A stretch of 64,000 bases of DNA from Gluconobacter albidus (GTDB lineage: Bacteria > Pseudomonadota > Alphaproteobacteria > Acetobacterales > Acetobacteraceae): assembly GCF_002723915.1 (NCBI RefSeq), contig NZ_BEWL01000003.1, forward strand, positions 186,001 to 250,000, written 5' to 3'. Position 1 is the first letter of the stretch, and every line of letters begins with the position of its first letter. Made by a program: the position numbers and the translations under genes. Shown here one piece after another: positions 17,650 through 27,090 of the stretch. The notes beneath the pieces are model-generated. The model saw only the letters and a program-made list of their open reading frames with translations. It did no database searches and was not told the origin of the DNA.

Positions 17650-18126
17650 TCACCCCTCCAGCGTCGCCACCAGCAGACTGACAATCTCTTCCAGCCGCAC
17701 ACGGTCCGCGTCCGTAAACCGGTCTTTCACCGGGCTGTCGATGTCCAGCACGCCTACGAGGGCGCCACCCGCCACGACCGGCAGCACGATTTCCGACTCC
17801 GATGCCGCATCACAGGCGATATGGCCCGGAAACGCGTGGACGTCCGGCACCACGAGTGTCTCGCGGCTCTGCGCGACCGCCCCGCACACACCCCGGCCCA
17901 GCGGAATGCGCGTGCACGCCAGCCGCCCCTGAAACGGCCCCAGCACAAGCTGCTTTTCAGCCTCTTTCCAGAGATAGAACCCGGCCCAGTTGATCTGCGG
18001 CAGGGCCTCGAACAGCAGGGCCGCGATATTGGCCATGTTGGCGATCATGTCCGTCTCGGTCGACACGACGGACCGCACCATCGGAACAAGCTCGTCAACG
18101 CTCAGGCGATGGATGGGAGCACTCAT
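17650..18126 (-). CDS. msrC: free methionine-(R)-sulfoxide reductase
   Basis: 158 residues, a GAF-domain enzyme that reduces free Met-R-sulfoxide using a Cys relay. The family's three Cys are all present: one in GRLACTRIPLGRGVCG, a second in the same motif, and the catalytic one in GHIACDAASESEIVLPV. The product without the upstream 26 codons starts at MSAPIHRL and matches family length. It repairs oxidised methionine, sensible for an organism with strong periplasmic oxidation. It faces the sorbose reductase gene across a 220-bp spacer. Confidence 0.93.
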   Translation of the reverse strand: MSAPIHRLSVDELVPMVRSVVSTETDMIANMANIAALLFEALPQINWAGFYLWKEAEKQLVLGPFQGRLACTRIPLGRGVCGAVAQSRETLVVPDVHAFPGHIACDAASESEIVLPVVAGGALVGVLDIDSPVKDRFTDADRVRLEEIVSLLVATLEG

Positions 18127-18250
18127 GAAAAGACAGTCCTGCAAAAACGAAAGATTAGGGCTGCAGTTATAGGTCAGATCAGAAAAAACGCGAAAGGACG
18201 CCATTTTTAATGGAAAGTGTTCATTTCCCGTAATGCTCTCGGGTCCGGGA

Positions 18251-18269
18251 GAATTATTAGAAATAATTC
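18251..18269 (+). promoter_or_regulatory. perfect inverted repeat upstream of the sorbose reductase gene
   Basis: GAATTATT-AGA-AATAATTC, an 8-bp perfect inverted repeat with a 3-base centre, in the AT-rich spacer between divergent msrC and the polyol dehydrogenase gene. It is 77 bases before the latter's start. It could be an operator; a weak RNA hairpin is also possible. No regulator gene is adjacent. Confidence 0.45.
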
Positions 18270-18346
18270 ACACAATACAAAAACAGTTTCCTCCAATGAA
18301 GAGACTTCTAAAAGAAGCCGGTCCTTTCGTCTGAAAGATCCTTTCC

Positions 18347-19822
18347 ATGATCCTGACATCCCAGACCCTCCCGACTCTGCCGGACTCCATCCTGACCTCG
18401 CCCTACGATCGGGAGGCGGTGACACCTGGCATTGTCCATCTCAGTGTCGGCAACTTCCACCGCGCCCATCAGGCCGTCTATACGGACCGCGCGCTGGCCC
18501 TTCCGGGGCAGTCCGACTGGGGCATCGTGGGCATGGGCCTGATGGACCTTCCCGGCGAAGTGGCAAAGGCTGAAGCCCTGCACGCACAGGACGGCCTCTA
18601 CACCCTGCGCGCCTGCCCGCCGAACCGTCCCGATACGGTCCGCGTCGTCAAGTCGCTGGTCGAATACATCCATGCCCCCGCCGACCGCGAAGCCGCTCTG
18701 AAGCGCCTGACGGACCCCGCCATCCGCATCGTCAGCCTGACCATCACCGAAGGCGGCTATTACATGGACGAGGCGGGCCGGTTCATGACCGAGCACCCTA
18801 CCATCGCCGAAGACCTGCACCGCCCGGTCCCGCAGACGGCCTTCGGTATGATGACCGAAGCCCTGCGCCAGCGCCGTGACGCCGGGATCGCGCCCTTCAC
18901 CATTCTGTCCTGCGACAACGTGCCCGCGAATGGCGATGTTGCCCGCAATGCCGTGCTGGCCTTCGCCCGTCTGCGGGATGCGGAACTGGCGGCGTGGATC
19001 GAAGCCGAAGTGGCCTTCCCGTCCTGCATGGTCGATCGCATCACCCCGGCTGTTCATCCTGCCGACGTGGCGCGGCTGAACGCCCAGAGCGGCATTGAAG
19101 ACCGCGTTCCGGTTTTCTGCGAAGACTTCATCCAGTGGGTCGTGGAAGACAATTTCCCCACCGGACGCCCAGCGTGGGAGCAGGTCGGCGTCCTGTTCAC
19201 GGACGATGTCGAGCCTTACGAACAGGTCAAGCTGCGGATGCTGAACGCATCCCATTCCATGCTGGCCCTGCCCGGCGTGCTGATGGGATACCGGCTGGTC
19301 GATGAAGCGATGGGCGACGAACATCTCGCTGCCCTGCTGGAGCAGTTCCTGCGCCACGACGTCTCACCACAACTGACGGCCCCTCCGGGCATCAGCCTGT
19401 CGGACTATGCCGCCCTGCTTCTGGAGCGGTTCCGCAACCATGCCGTCAGCGACCAGCTTCTTCGCATCACGTCGGACAGCACATCCAAGCTGCCGGTCTT
19501 CCTGCGCGCCACGGCGGAAGACGTTCTGAAAAACGCTCAGGACCCGCGCCGGATCGCCTTCGTTCTCGCCTGTTACTGTGCCTATCTGGTGGGCCGCGAC
19601 GACGTGCAGGCCAGTTTCGCCGTCACCGAACCCCGCCTGAGCGCCGAAGACCGCGCACTTGCGCTGGATCCGAACCCGGCCAGAGCGCTGGACATGACCG
19701 TATTCGCCGGATGGGGCCTTGGAGACTCCGCCGAGTTCCTCACGCGCTTCATCCAGACACGCGAAGACCTGAAAACACACGGCACCGCAGCCGTCCTGAA
19801 GGATCTGGTCGCAAACGGATAA
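18347..19822 (+). CDS. mannitol-dehydrogenase-family reductase, probably NADPH L-sorbose reductase
   Basis: 491 residues of the long-chain polyol-specific dehydrogenase family. The N-terminal cofactor domain starts with GIVHLSVGNFHRAHQ. The catalytic block KLRMLNASHS places Lys295, Asn300 and His303 at the same positions as the active site of Pseudomonas mannitol 2-dehydrogenase. Family members interconvert ketoses (fructose, sorbose) and polyols in the cytoplasm. Known Gluconobacter L-sorbose reductase belongs to this family, and sldBA, which makes sorbose from sorbitol, is about 5 kb away. The choice of sorbose over fructose is inference. The stop codon runs into the second copy of the 80-bp repeat. 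Confidence 0.88.
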   Translation: MILTSQTLPTLPDSILTSPYDREAVTPGIVHLSVGNFHRAHQAVYTDRALALPGQSDWGIVGMGLMDLPGEVAKAEALHAQDGLYTLRACPPNRPDTVRVVKSLVEYIHAPADREAALKRLTDPAIRIVSLTITEGGYYMDEAGRFMTEHPTIAEDLHRPVPQTAFGMMTEALRQRRDAGIAPFTILSCDNVPANGDVARNAVLAFARLRDAELAAWIEAEVAFPSCMVDRITPAVHPADVARLNAQSGIEDRVPVFCEDFIQWVVEDNFPTGRPAWEQVGVLFTDDVEPYEQVKLRMLNASHSMLALPGVLMGYRLVDEAMGDEHLAALLEQFLRHDVSPQLTAPPGISLSDYAALLLERFRNHAVSDQLLRITSDSTSKLPVFLRATAEDVLKNAQDPRRIAFVLACYCAYLVGRDDVQASFAVTEPRLSAEDRALALDPNPARALDMTVFAGWGLGDSAEFLTRFIQTREDLKTHGTAAVLKDLVANG

Positions 19823-19900
19823 AAGTTTTTGGTGAAGCTTTTTTCAAAAAGCTTCAAAGACCTCCGCCTTTTTTCAAAAAGGCGGAACCCAAAAACTTTC
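19822..19900. repeat. 80-bp multi-hairpin dispersed repeat, copy 2
   Basis: Nearly the same as 7615-7694: outer AAAGTTTTTGG/CCAAAAACTTT, inner GAAGCTTTTT/AAAAAGCTTC and CCGCCTTTTTT/AAAAAGGCGG. It begins at the last base of the reductase stop codon and ends eight bases before the convergent murA stop. In this setting it probably works as a bidirectional terminator. Confidence 0.9.
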
Positions 19901-19907
19901 AGACCTG

Positions 19908-21164
19908 TCAGTCCGAGACGCGGGCGATATCGGCACCGCAGGCTGCAAGCTTGCGGTCCACGCCTTCATAACCCCGGTCCAGATGATAGATGCGGCTGAG
20001 CTGCGTCTCGCCTTCTGCTGCCAGACCCGCGAGGATCAGCGAGAAGGACGCCCGCAGATCGGTTGCCATGACCGGCGCACCCGACAGCTTCGACACGCCA
20101 CGGATAATGGCCGAGCGGCCATGCACGTTCACGCGCGCGCCCATCCGGTTGAGTTCCGGAACATGCATGAAGCGGTTCTCGAAGATCGTCTCTGTGATCA
20201 TGGAGGCCCCTTCCGCCACGGACAGCATCGCCATGAACTGCGCCTGCATGTCCGTCGGGAAACCGGGATACGGCTCGGTCATGATGTCCACGCCCTGCAG
20301 CGTCCCGCTGCGACGGACCCGCAGGCCGCGCGCCTCTTCCACAACCTCGACGCCCGTTTCTTCAAGCGTACGGATTACGGAGCCCAGATCATCGGCCCGT
20401 CCGCCCACGAGCAGCAGATCGCCGCCCGTGATACCAGCCGCGCAGGCATAGGTGCCGCACTCGATGCGGTCCGGCATGACGGCGTAATGCGCGCCGTGCA
20501 GCTTCTCCACACCGTCAATGACCAGCGTGCCCGAGCCTTCGCCCGTGATCTGCGCGCCCATCGCGTTGAGGCAATGCACCAGATCGCTGATTTCCGGCTC
20601 ACGCGCGGCGTTAACGATATGGGTGCGCCCCTTCGCGAGCGTCGCGGCCATCAGCAGGTTCTCGGTCGCGCCCACACTGGCAAACGGCAGGATGATCCGG
20701 TCACCCTTCAGCCCGTCCGGAGCAGTCGCATTGATATAGCCGTTTTCCAGCCGGATCACGGCGCCGAGCGTCTCAAGCCCCTTGAGATGCATGTCGACCG
20801 GGCGCGTTCCAATGGCGCAGCCACCGGGCAGCGAGACCTTCGCCTCACGGGCCCGCGCCAGAAGCGGGCCGAGAACCAGAATGGAGGCGCGCATCTTGGA
20901 GACGATGTCATAGGGCGCCTCGACGGAGCCGATTTCGCCGCCGATGGACAGCGTGCGCGGCCCGGCATCCTCGACAGTGATGCCCAGCCCCAGCAGCAGA
21001 TCGCGCATCGTCTTGATGTCGGCGATGCCCGGCACATTGGACAGCACCAGCCGCTCGGACGTCAGAAGCCCGGCGACCATGAGCTTGAGGCCGGAGTTCT
21101 TGGCCCCCCCGATCTCGATTTCGCCTGTCAGGCGGCGGCCACCGCGAATGATGAAACGGTCCAT
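19908..21164 (-). CDS. murA: UDP-N-acetylglucosamine 1-carboxyvinyltransferase
   Basis: 418 residues, the first committed enzyme of peptidoglycan synthesis, adding enolpyruvate to UDP-GlcNAc in the cytosol. It has the two-lobed EPSP-synthase fold, the N-terminal [14 protein letters not shown] block and the active-site loop [18 protein letters not shown] with Cys116, the residue alkylated by fosfomycin. The frame is open 99 codons further upstream into dcd, but MDRFIIRGG is the canonical start. It lies 50 bases after dcd on the same strand. Confidence 0.97.
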   Translation of the reverse strand: MDRFIIRGGRRLTGEIEIGGAKNSGLKLMVAGLLTSERLVLSNVPGIADIKTMRDLLLGLGITVEDAGPRTLSIGGEIGSVEAPYDIVSKMRASILVLGPLLARAREAKVSLPGGCAIGTRPVDMHLKGLETLGAVIRLENGYINATAPDGLKGDRIILPFASVGATENLLMAATLAKGRTHIVNAAREPEISDLVHCLNAMGAQITGEGSGTLVIDGVEKLHGAHYAVMPDRIECGTYACAAGITGGDLLLVGGRADDLGSVIRTLEETGVEVVEEARGLRVRRSGTLQGVDIMTEPYPGFPTDMQAQFMAMLSVAEGASMITETIFENRFMHVPELNRMGARVNVHGRSAIIRGVSKLSGAPVMATDLRASFSLILAGLAAEGETQLSRIYHLDRGYEGVDRKLAACGADIARVSD

Positions 21165-21214
21165 GGTGCGATCCTTGAGAAACAGGCCTTGAGAAGCGGG
21201 GCTCGAATGGGGCG

Positions 21215-21766
21215 TTAGAGGCGGGGCGTGGTGACGCCGGACTGGCGCATGTATTTTCCGGCACGGTCGGCGTAGCTGACCTCGCAGGGGCTGGCGCCCT
21301 GAAAGAACAGGAACTGGCAGATGCCCTCGTTCGCGTAGATTCGCGCGGGCAGCGGCGTGGTGTTGCTGATCTCGATCGTGACCTGCCCTTCCCATTCTGG
21401 CTCCAGCGGCGTGACATTCACGATGATGCCGCAGCGCGCATAAGTGGACTTGCCGAGGCACACCACCAGCGTGTCACGCGGGATGCGGAAATACTCGACC
21501 GTATGCGCCAGTGCGAAGCTGTTGGGCGGGATGGTGATGTCACCCGTGCGGGTCACGAAACTGTTGGACGCGAAATTCTTCGGATCGACGATGGCGCTGT
21601 CCACATCCGTGAAGATTTTGAATTCATCGGCCACGCGCGCGTCATAGCCATAGGACGACAGGCCGAAGGAAATGACGCCCTCGCGCTTCTGGGCCTCCAC
21701 GAACGGCTCGATCATGCCTTTTTCACGGGCCATCTGGCGGATCCATGTGTCGGGCATGATGGGCAT
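21215..21766 (-). CDS. dcd: dCTP deaminase
   Basis: 183 residues; converts dCTP to dUTP for dTTP synthesis. Family blocks are [55 protein letters not shown] and [14 protein letters not shown], including the catalytic Glu in the last. The open frame extends upstream, but ATG 21766 has AGGAG seven bases before it. murA follows on the same strand. Confidence 0.96.
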   Translation of the reverse strand: MPIMPDTWIRQMAREKGMIEPFVEAQKREGVISFGLSSYGYDARVADEFKIFTDVDSAIVDPKNFASNSFVTRTGDITIPPNSFALAHTVEYFRIPRDTLVVCLGKSTYARCGIIVNVTPLEPEWEGQVTIEISNTTPLPARIYANEGICQFLFFQGASPCEVSYADRAGKYMRQSGVTTPRL

Positions 21767-21860
21767 GAAGGCACTCCTGGGCGGGGGCGACAGAAATCGC
21801 CGTGCGTCTAACCCACCTGCTCTAGCGAGCGACGCCCGATCACGCAATGTGTCAGATCGG

Positions 21861-22787
21861 TCATTTTTCGTGAGCGTCTGTTTTGGTGAGTGCTTGTGAC
21901 GAGCGGCCCAGCAGCGCTTCCAGCCATTGCGGGCGCAGTTCGCTGGTCAGCACGCCCCCCACGATCAGAACGGCCCCCAGCAGCGTTGCGGGAGGCAGAC
22001 TGTCTCCCGCCAGCCAGCCGACCAGCCCACCCCAGACCGGCTCTCCGGCATAGATCACCGCCGCCTTGGTCGGGGAGACGGATTTCTGCGCCCAGTTCAT
22101 CACAACCTGCACCAGCGCACTCAGCCCTCCCAGAGCCAGCGCGCAGGCGATCCAGACCCATGAAAAGGCCGGAAGCGCTTCCCCCGAGACCGGAACCATC
22201 AGCCCCGCGAACAGACTGCCCGCAAAAAGCTGCATGACCGTTACGCGCAGGCTGTCCACACCCCGCGCATAAAGGCTGATGAGGACGATCTCGACCGCAA
22301 TGGCGATGGCCGCAAACAGCGTCAGCAGATCTCCGTGCCCGAAAGACAGCGATAGCGCCGCCGGACCCGCCAGACAGACCAGCCCCGCAAAAGCCAGCCC
22401 GATTCCAAGCCAGCTCATCAGATGCGGCGCCTTGCGCAGAAACGCCCACTGAAAGATCGGCACCAGCGGAACGTAAAGCGCCGTGATAAAGGCGGAGCGG
22501 CTGCTGGTGATGTCGTGCAGACCCGCGCTCTGCAACATATAGCCGGTCGCCAGGGCAATTCCGATCAAGGCCCCGGCCCGGATCTCCCGCCGGTTGAAAT
22601 CCAGCAGCTTCCGTCCGGCCAGAAGCCCGACGAACACCGCCGCCATCATGAAACGGACGAAAACGAAAAAGCGCGGTCCGCAATGCTGCATGGCGATATG
22701 CAGCACGAGGAACGTCCCGCCCCACAGCACCGTCACACCCGTCAGCGCCAGTTCCTGCGGGGACGGCATGGGAAAACTGCGTTTCAC
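21861..22787 (-). CDS. EamA-family (DMT) permease
   Basis: 308 residues with ten predicted helices in two EamA repeats. The first begins [19 protein letters not shown], and the second contains the [18 protein letters not shown] motif typical of helices 8-9 in this superfamily. Members export amino acids, metabolites or drugs; the substrate is unknown. It lies between dcd and a small basic protein gene, all on the minus strand. Confidence 0.87.
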   Translation of the reverse strand: MKRSFPMPSPQELALTGVTVLWGGTFLVLHIAMQHCGPRFFVFVRFMMAAVFVGLLAGRKLLDFNRREIRAGALIGIALATGYMLQSAGLHDITSSRSAFITALYVPLVPIFQWAFLRKAPHLMSWLGIGLAFAGLVCLAGPAALSLSFGHGDLLTLFAAIAIAVEIVLISLYARGVDSLRVTVMQLFAGSLFAGLMVPVSGEALPAFSWVWIACALALGGLSALVQVVMNWAQKSVSPTKAAVIYAGEPVWGGLVGWLAGDSLPPATLLGAVLIVGGVLTSELRPQWLEALLGRSSQALTKTDAHEK

Positions 22788-22793
22788 CGGCGC

Positions 22794-22973
22794 TCAGCGA
22801 TCATCAGAAGCGGATGAGGCAGACTCGTCCTGAGGCCGCGCGCGCTGCTGCTGTTTGCGACGCATCAGATTGGCGCGGAGCGCTTTGGCCTCGCGGCTTT
22901 CGCGTTCTTCCTTTGCGGCGGCAGCCCGATCGCGGATGATCTGCTCCGCGGGTTTTGCGTCCTTACCGGTCAT
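22794..22973 (-). CDS. small charged protein, 59 residues
   Basis: Very rich in Arg, Lys, Glu and Ala (for example AAAAKEERESREAKALRANL), probably one helix, with a polar Ser/Asp tail. The ATG at 22973 lies 10 bases inside the 3' end of the upstream glycosyltransferase gene, and its stop is six bases before the EamA gene, so the three look like an operon. The frame opens 17 codons earlier, but those lie within the glycosyltransferase. Function unknown. Confidence 0.6.
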   Translation of the reverse strand: MTGKDAKPAEQIIRDRAAAAKEERESREAKALRANLMRRKQQQRARPQDESASSASDDR

Positions 22974-24147
22974 GGTCCTGTTCCTCGAATACCGTCCGCA
23001 GACGGGTGCCCAGAAGTTCGTCATAAACGCCCAGCGTCCGGGCCTGCATCAGCGCCGTCGTATAGTTGGCAATGGCATGGGCACGGGCCTTTTCCGCCAG
23101 CCAGTCCAGCGCGTCTTCGCCTGTTTCCAGCACGCTTTTCAAGGCGTCGGCCAGAGCGTCCGCATCATCGGGTGGCACCACCAGACCCGTCTCGCCGGGC
23201 AGGATTGTCTCCATCATCGCGCCCTGTGCCGTGCCGATCACCGGGCAGCCCATCATCTGCGCTTCCACCAGAGTGCGTCCGAACGGCTCGGGCCGGAGCG
23301 ATGGCGCCACGACAACGCTTGCCAGCTCGCAGGCCGCAGGCATGTCGGTGCAGGTTCCGGCGAACCGGACATGGTCTTCAAGCCCGAGTTCCCGCACCTG
23401 CTGTTGCAGCCTGCGGGAGAACTTCCGGTCGTTCTCCGGGCCTGCCAGAACGCAGATCCATCCCGTGCCCATCTTCGAGCGTAGCAGGCCCAGCGCCTCA
23501 AGCAGAACGCCCTGACCTTTCCATGCCGTCAGCCGCGCGGGCATGAGAATGATTTTTGCTTCCGCAGGCACGCGCCAGGCATCAGCCAGTTTCTGCACGC
23601 GCTCACCGGAGATTGCGCCGGGTGTAAACTCCCGCAGATCCGCGCCGCGCGGAATGACGCGCAGGCGATTCTCCGGCACGGCGTATTCGCTGCGCAGACG
23701 GCGGGCGATGAACTCGGAAATGGCAATGACCCGCGCGCCGCGCGCCAACACGGAATTATAGAGCTTTTTGCCCAGCCATTTCGCCTCATGCACGCCGTGC
23801 CATGTCGTCACGAGCGGGATGTTTTCGCGACGGCAGGCAATCCATGCTGCCCAGGCTGGAATCCGGGAGCGCGCATGGACCAGATCCACACCTTCGCTGC
23901 GGATGAGCGCCTGAAGATCCCGCGCCCGGCGCAGCACGGCGACAGGCGATTTTTTCTTCAGGTCCAGCTCGATATGCCGACCGCCCGCATGACGCAGTTG
24001 CACCAGAAGCCGACCGGGACGCGAGGCTATGAGTGCCGTGCCGCCGCCTTGCGTGATTGCCGCCGCGATCTCGACAGCCCCGCGCTCCAGACCGCCGGTG
24101 CCCAGCGCCGGAAGAACCTGAAGGATGACGGGGGAGCGGTCGGTCAT
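22963..24147 (-). CDS. GT4-family glycosyltransferase
   Basis: 394 residues with the GT-B fold. The N-terminal domain starts ILQVLPALGTGGLERGAVEIA and has DLVHARSRIPAWAAW. The C-terminal donor domain has LMPARLTAWKGQGVLLEALG and the EX7E-like PSLRPEPFGRTLVEAQMMG. Such enzymes build lipopolysaccharide or exopolysaccharide at the cytoplasmic face; the acceptor is unknown. No other polysaccharide genes flank it. The small charged protein overlaps its end. Confidence 0.9.
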   Translation of the reverse strand: MTDRSPVILQVLPALGTGGLERGAVEIAAAITQGGGTALIASRPGRLLVQLRHAGGRHIELDLKKKSPVAVLRRARDLQALIRSEGVDLVHARSRIPAWAAWIACRRENIPLVTTWHGVHEAKWLGKKLYNSVLARGARVIAISEFIARRLRSEYAVPENRLRVIPRGADLREFTPGAISGERVQKLADAWRVPAEAKIILMPARLTAWKGQGVLLEALGLLRSKMGTGWICVLAGPENDRKFSRRLQQQVRELGLEDHVRFAGTCTDMPAACELASVVVAPSLRPEPFGRTLVEAQMMGCPVIGTAQGAMMETILPGETGLVVPPDDADALADALKSVLETGEDALDWLAEKARAHAIANYTTALMQARTLGVYDELLGTRLRTVFEEQDHDR

Positions 24148-24260
24148 GACGGTTCTGCGGGGCCTGTTCCGGGAAGAATATTTTCAGACGAAAACAGCCT
24201 GTAGCCGGGTCTGCATCCCCTTCCCACCCGAAAAATGGAAAAACCGCCCCTCGAAACGAC

Positions 24261-24304
24261 AAAGGGGTGGCTCCCGTGCCATTTCCGGCACGAAAACCAC
24301 CCCT
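24261..24304 (-). terminator. terminator after sldA
   Basis: Stem AGGGGTGG/CCACCCCT with an inner GTGCC/GGCAC stem. On the minus strand it is followed by TTTTG. It lies 36 bases past the sldA stop. Confidence 0.75.
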
Positions 24305-24339
24305 GCGTCTTGCATCGGGAGCCTCAGCCCCCGGTTTTG

Positions 24340-26559
24340 TCAGCCCTTGTGATCGGGCAGGGCGTAAACGACCAGCTGATCGCTGACCGGCGTCATCATG
24401 AAGTGGTGACCACCTGCCATGATGGCGACGTACTGGTGACCATTGGCTTCATAAGTCATCGGGTTGGCCTGTCCGCCGCCCGGCAGGACCGCGCTCCAGA
24501 CCACCTTGCCCGTGTGTTCGTCGATGGCGCGGATCTGGTTATCCGTAGCCGCCGCGATGAACACCAGACCACCAGCCGTCACAACCGAACCACCATTGTT
24601 CGGTGTGCCGATTTCCCAAGGCAGACCTGTCGGCAGACCCCACGGACCATTGGCACGGGCCGTTCCCAGCGGATGCTGCCACAGCACCTTCTGACCGTGC
24701 TTCATGTCGATGGCCGTGATCATGCCGTAGGGCGGACGGTTGCACATCATGCCCGTATACTGGTTCCAGAACGGGGTCACGACGATGCCGTAAGGCGTGC
24801 CGTCCATGGCGCCGTTACCTTCGGCTCCACCGCCACCCGGCTTGTAGTTCGGGTCGTCGATCGGCATCAGGCCAAGCTGGTCGGCCTTCTTGCGGGTTAC
24901 GAGCTGGTCATACATCGGGGTGATGTTCCAGTTCGCAATCAGGATGCCACTTTGCGGATCATAGGACATGGAGCCCCAGTCGCTGCCGCCGTTATAGCCA
25001 GGATATTCGATCCACGGCTTGTCGACGCTCGGCACGGTGAACTCACCCGTATAGTTCGCGCGGCGGAACTTGATACGGCAGAAGAGCTGGTCAAGCGGAG
25101 ACATGCCCCACATGTCCGTCTCTTTCAGGTCCGGCACGCGCAGGGCCGGCATTCCCGTAGACCAGGGCTGCGTCGGCGAACGCGGATCACCCGGGATCAC
25201 GCCCGGCGACGGAGCAGGACGCTCCTCGACCGGCAGAATGGGCTTGCCGTCACGACGATCCAGCACGAAGGTCTGGCCGCGCTTGGTCGGCATGATCAGC
25301 GCAGGAACGGTCTGACCGTCGGCACCAGGCATGTCCATCAGCGTCGCCTGCGAGCCGATGTCATAGTCCCAGACGTCTTTGTGAGCCGTCTGGAAGACCC
25401 AGCGCGGCGCGCCCGTCTTTACGTCGATGGCGACAACTGCGGAAGACACCTTGTTTTCTTCAGGGCTACGCAGCGCACTGTAATAGTCCGAAGCCGAGTT
25501 TCCGGTCGGAACGTAAACGAGGCCGAGCGCATTGTCGCCCGTCATCGCAGCCCAGGAGTTCGGCGTACCACGGCTGTAATGGTTGTTGCCGGTCGGCTGG
25601 CTGTGATCGTTGGGATTGTTCACATCCCAGGCCCACAGGAACTTGCCGCTTTCGGCGTCATAACCACGGATCACGCCCGACGGCGCCCAGCGGCGCTGAC
25701 CGTCGAGGACTTCGTGGTTGACCACGACCACACCGTTCACGATCGGCGGCGGCGTCGTCATGGACACGAAACCGGGGACAGACTCGCCCATGCCCTGCAT
25801 CAGGTTGACCTGACCGCCATGCCCGAAGCCCTCGCACAGATTGCCGGTCGCGGCATCAACCGCGATCAGACGCATATCAAGCGTGCCTTCGAGAATACGG
25901 TTGTGGCAGGGCTGGCCTTCCGGCACCTGCGACGACGTGAAATACGTCACGCCCTTACACGCGGCGGTGTAGGGAATGGCTTCGTATTTCTCGTTGATGT
26001 TGTGGCGCCAGATCTCTTTGCCCGTCGCCGGGTCGAGCTTCATGATGTCGTTCTGTGCCGAACACATATAGAGCCCGTCACCCACCTTGATCGGTGTGGT
26101 TTCGGCAGCCCATTTGTTCGTCTGTCCCGGACGCGGATAGCTGCCGGTGTGATAGACGAAAGCCACCTTGAGCTGGTCGGCATTCTGCGGCGTGATTTCC
26201 GACAGCGGCGAATAACGCGTCTGACTGTCATCGCGACCATAGGCGGACCAGTCCCCCTGCGCGGGAGCAGCACTCTGCTGCGGCGCCATCTGCGGAACGT
26301 CGTTCGGATCCATGGACCCGATATCCGGCAGGTTAGCGGCATTCACGCCCGGAGCTTGAGGCGCATAGGGAGACGGGCCGGAGAAACGGCTCGTACCGGC
26401 GGGAGTCGTTGCCGTCGGTTCGTCGGCATTGCCGGGGCCGGGAACGGTCGCGGTCGGCGAACCGCCACTCCCTGCGGGAGCGAACTGAGCATTGGCGGCC
26501 AGCGGCGCGCAGGCCAGCGTCACGCAGGCTGCGGTGGCGAGAAGATGGGATCTGCGCAT
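24340..26559 (-). CDS. sldA: PQQ-dependent major polyol (sorbitol/glycerol) dehydrogenase, large subunit
   Basis: 739 residues. Residues 1-25 are a signal peptide (MRRSHLLATAACV, cleavage near ANAQ). A Pro/Ala/Gly-rich linker leads into a quinoprotein propeller with repeated Trp-docking-like blades (GKEIWRHNI, GKFLWAWDVNN, GKVVWSAVLPGGG). Length and the preceding 126-residue sldB identify the Gluconobacter membrane-bound enzyme that oxidises D-sorbitol to L-sorbose, glycerol to dihydroxyacetone and several other polyols, giving electrons to ubiquinone. Its ATG overlaps the sldB stop by one base (TGATG), so translation is coupled. Confidence 0.95.
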   Translation of the reverse strand: MRRSHLLATAACVTLACAPLAANAQFAPAGSGGSPTATVPGPGNADEPTATTPAGTSRFSGPSPYAPQAPGVNAANLPDIGSMDPNDVPQMAPQQSAAPAQGDWSAYGRDDSQTRYSPLSEITPQNADQLKVAFVYHTGSYPRPGQTNKWAAETTPIKVGDGLYMCSAQNDIMKLDPATGKEIWRHNINEKYEAIPYTAACKGVTYFTSSQVPEGQPCHNRILEGTLDMRLIAVDAATGNLCEGFGHGGQVNLMQGMGESVPGFVSMTTPPPIVNGVVVVNHEVLDGQRRWAPSGVIRGYDAESGKFLWAWDVNNPNDHSQPTGNNHYSRGTPNSWAAMTGDNALGLVYVPTGNSASDYYSALRSPEENKVSSAVVAIDVKTGAPRWVFQTAHKDVWDYDIGSQATLMDMPGADGQTVPALIMPTKRGQTFVLDRRDGKPILPVEERPAPSPGVIPGDPRSPTQPWSTGMPALRVPDLKETDMWGMSPLDQLFCRIKFRRANYTGEFTVPSVDKPWIEYPGYNGGSDWGSMSYDPQSGILIANWNITPMYDQLVTRKKADQLGLMPIDDPNYKPGGGGAEGNGAMDGTPYGIVVTPFWNQYTGMMCNRPPYGMITAIDMKHGQKVLWQHPLGTARANGPWGLPTGLPWEIGTPNNGGSVVTAGGLVFIAAATDNQIRAIDEHTGKVVWSAVLPGGGQANPMTYEANGHQYVAIMAGGHHFMMTPVSDQLVVYALPDHKG

Positions 26560-26939
26560 CAGACGGCTCCCCTCAGGGTGCGACGGGTTTCCAGTCGACG
26601 GAGAACCGGAAGGGTGAGAACGACAAGGATACCCAGGAGCGTCGGGCCGAAATCACGCGGCAGAAGATCAACCGGGCTGAAGCCCACTTCCCACAGCGAC
26701 CAGACCCAGGTGTAGGCAAGAGCGCCCAGATAGAGGAATGCGCCGAGGGTGCGCCCCAGAACCATAAACACGCCGCTGGCAACCAGCAGAACGCCGCAGA
26801 TCAGATAATAGACGGAGCCGCCCAGCATCGCGAGTTGAGCCCCGCCGATAACAAAGAACAGCCCCACCAGAACGATAACAACCCCGAGCACGAGCGTGAG
26901 CCACTCGGTCAGGGTCCTGTTGCCATAAGTATTTGGCAT
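26559..26939 (-). CDS. sldB: PQQ-dependent polyol dehydrogenase, small membrane subunit
   Basis: 126 residues, almost all hydrophobic, with about four or five membrane helices from residue 12 on. It resembles the N-terminal membrane domain of PQQ glucose dehydrogenase. SldB anchors SldA and is needed for its activity. AGGAGG lies nine bases upstream of ATG 26939. It is the first gene of the sldBA pair, 151 bases after the lipoprotein gene on the same strand. I see no single convincing promoter in that AT-rich spacer. Confidence 0.95.
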   Translation of the reverse strand: MPNTYGNRTLTEWLTLVLGVVIVLVGLFFVIGGAQLAMLGGSVYYLICGVLLVASGVFMVLGRTLGAFLYLGALAYTWVWSLWEVGFSPVDLLPRDFGPTLLGILVVLTLPVLRRLETRRTLRGAV

Positions 26940-27090
26940 CGGTGAAAGCCTCCTGCACTGATACCCCGGACGGTAATTGCAGACTTTCAGGAAAGCTACG
27001 GCTCTTTTTCAATATTCCCGTATTCCACTCTAACAAAACCGTGTTCGAATACAGTTCCATTTCGGTGAATTCAAATAAACGTTATTCCTA

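Noticed and set aside
19908-21461. Longer murA start giving 517 residues
   Set aside because: The first 99 codons lie inside dcd in another frame and do not resemble Mur[10 protein letters not shown] is the proper start.
24235-26715. 826-codon frame opposite sldA
   Set aside because: sldA is a recognised quinoprotein; the opposite frame shows no family and spans the sldA-sldB junction.
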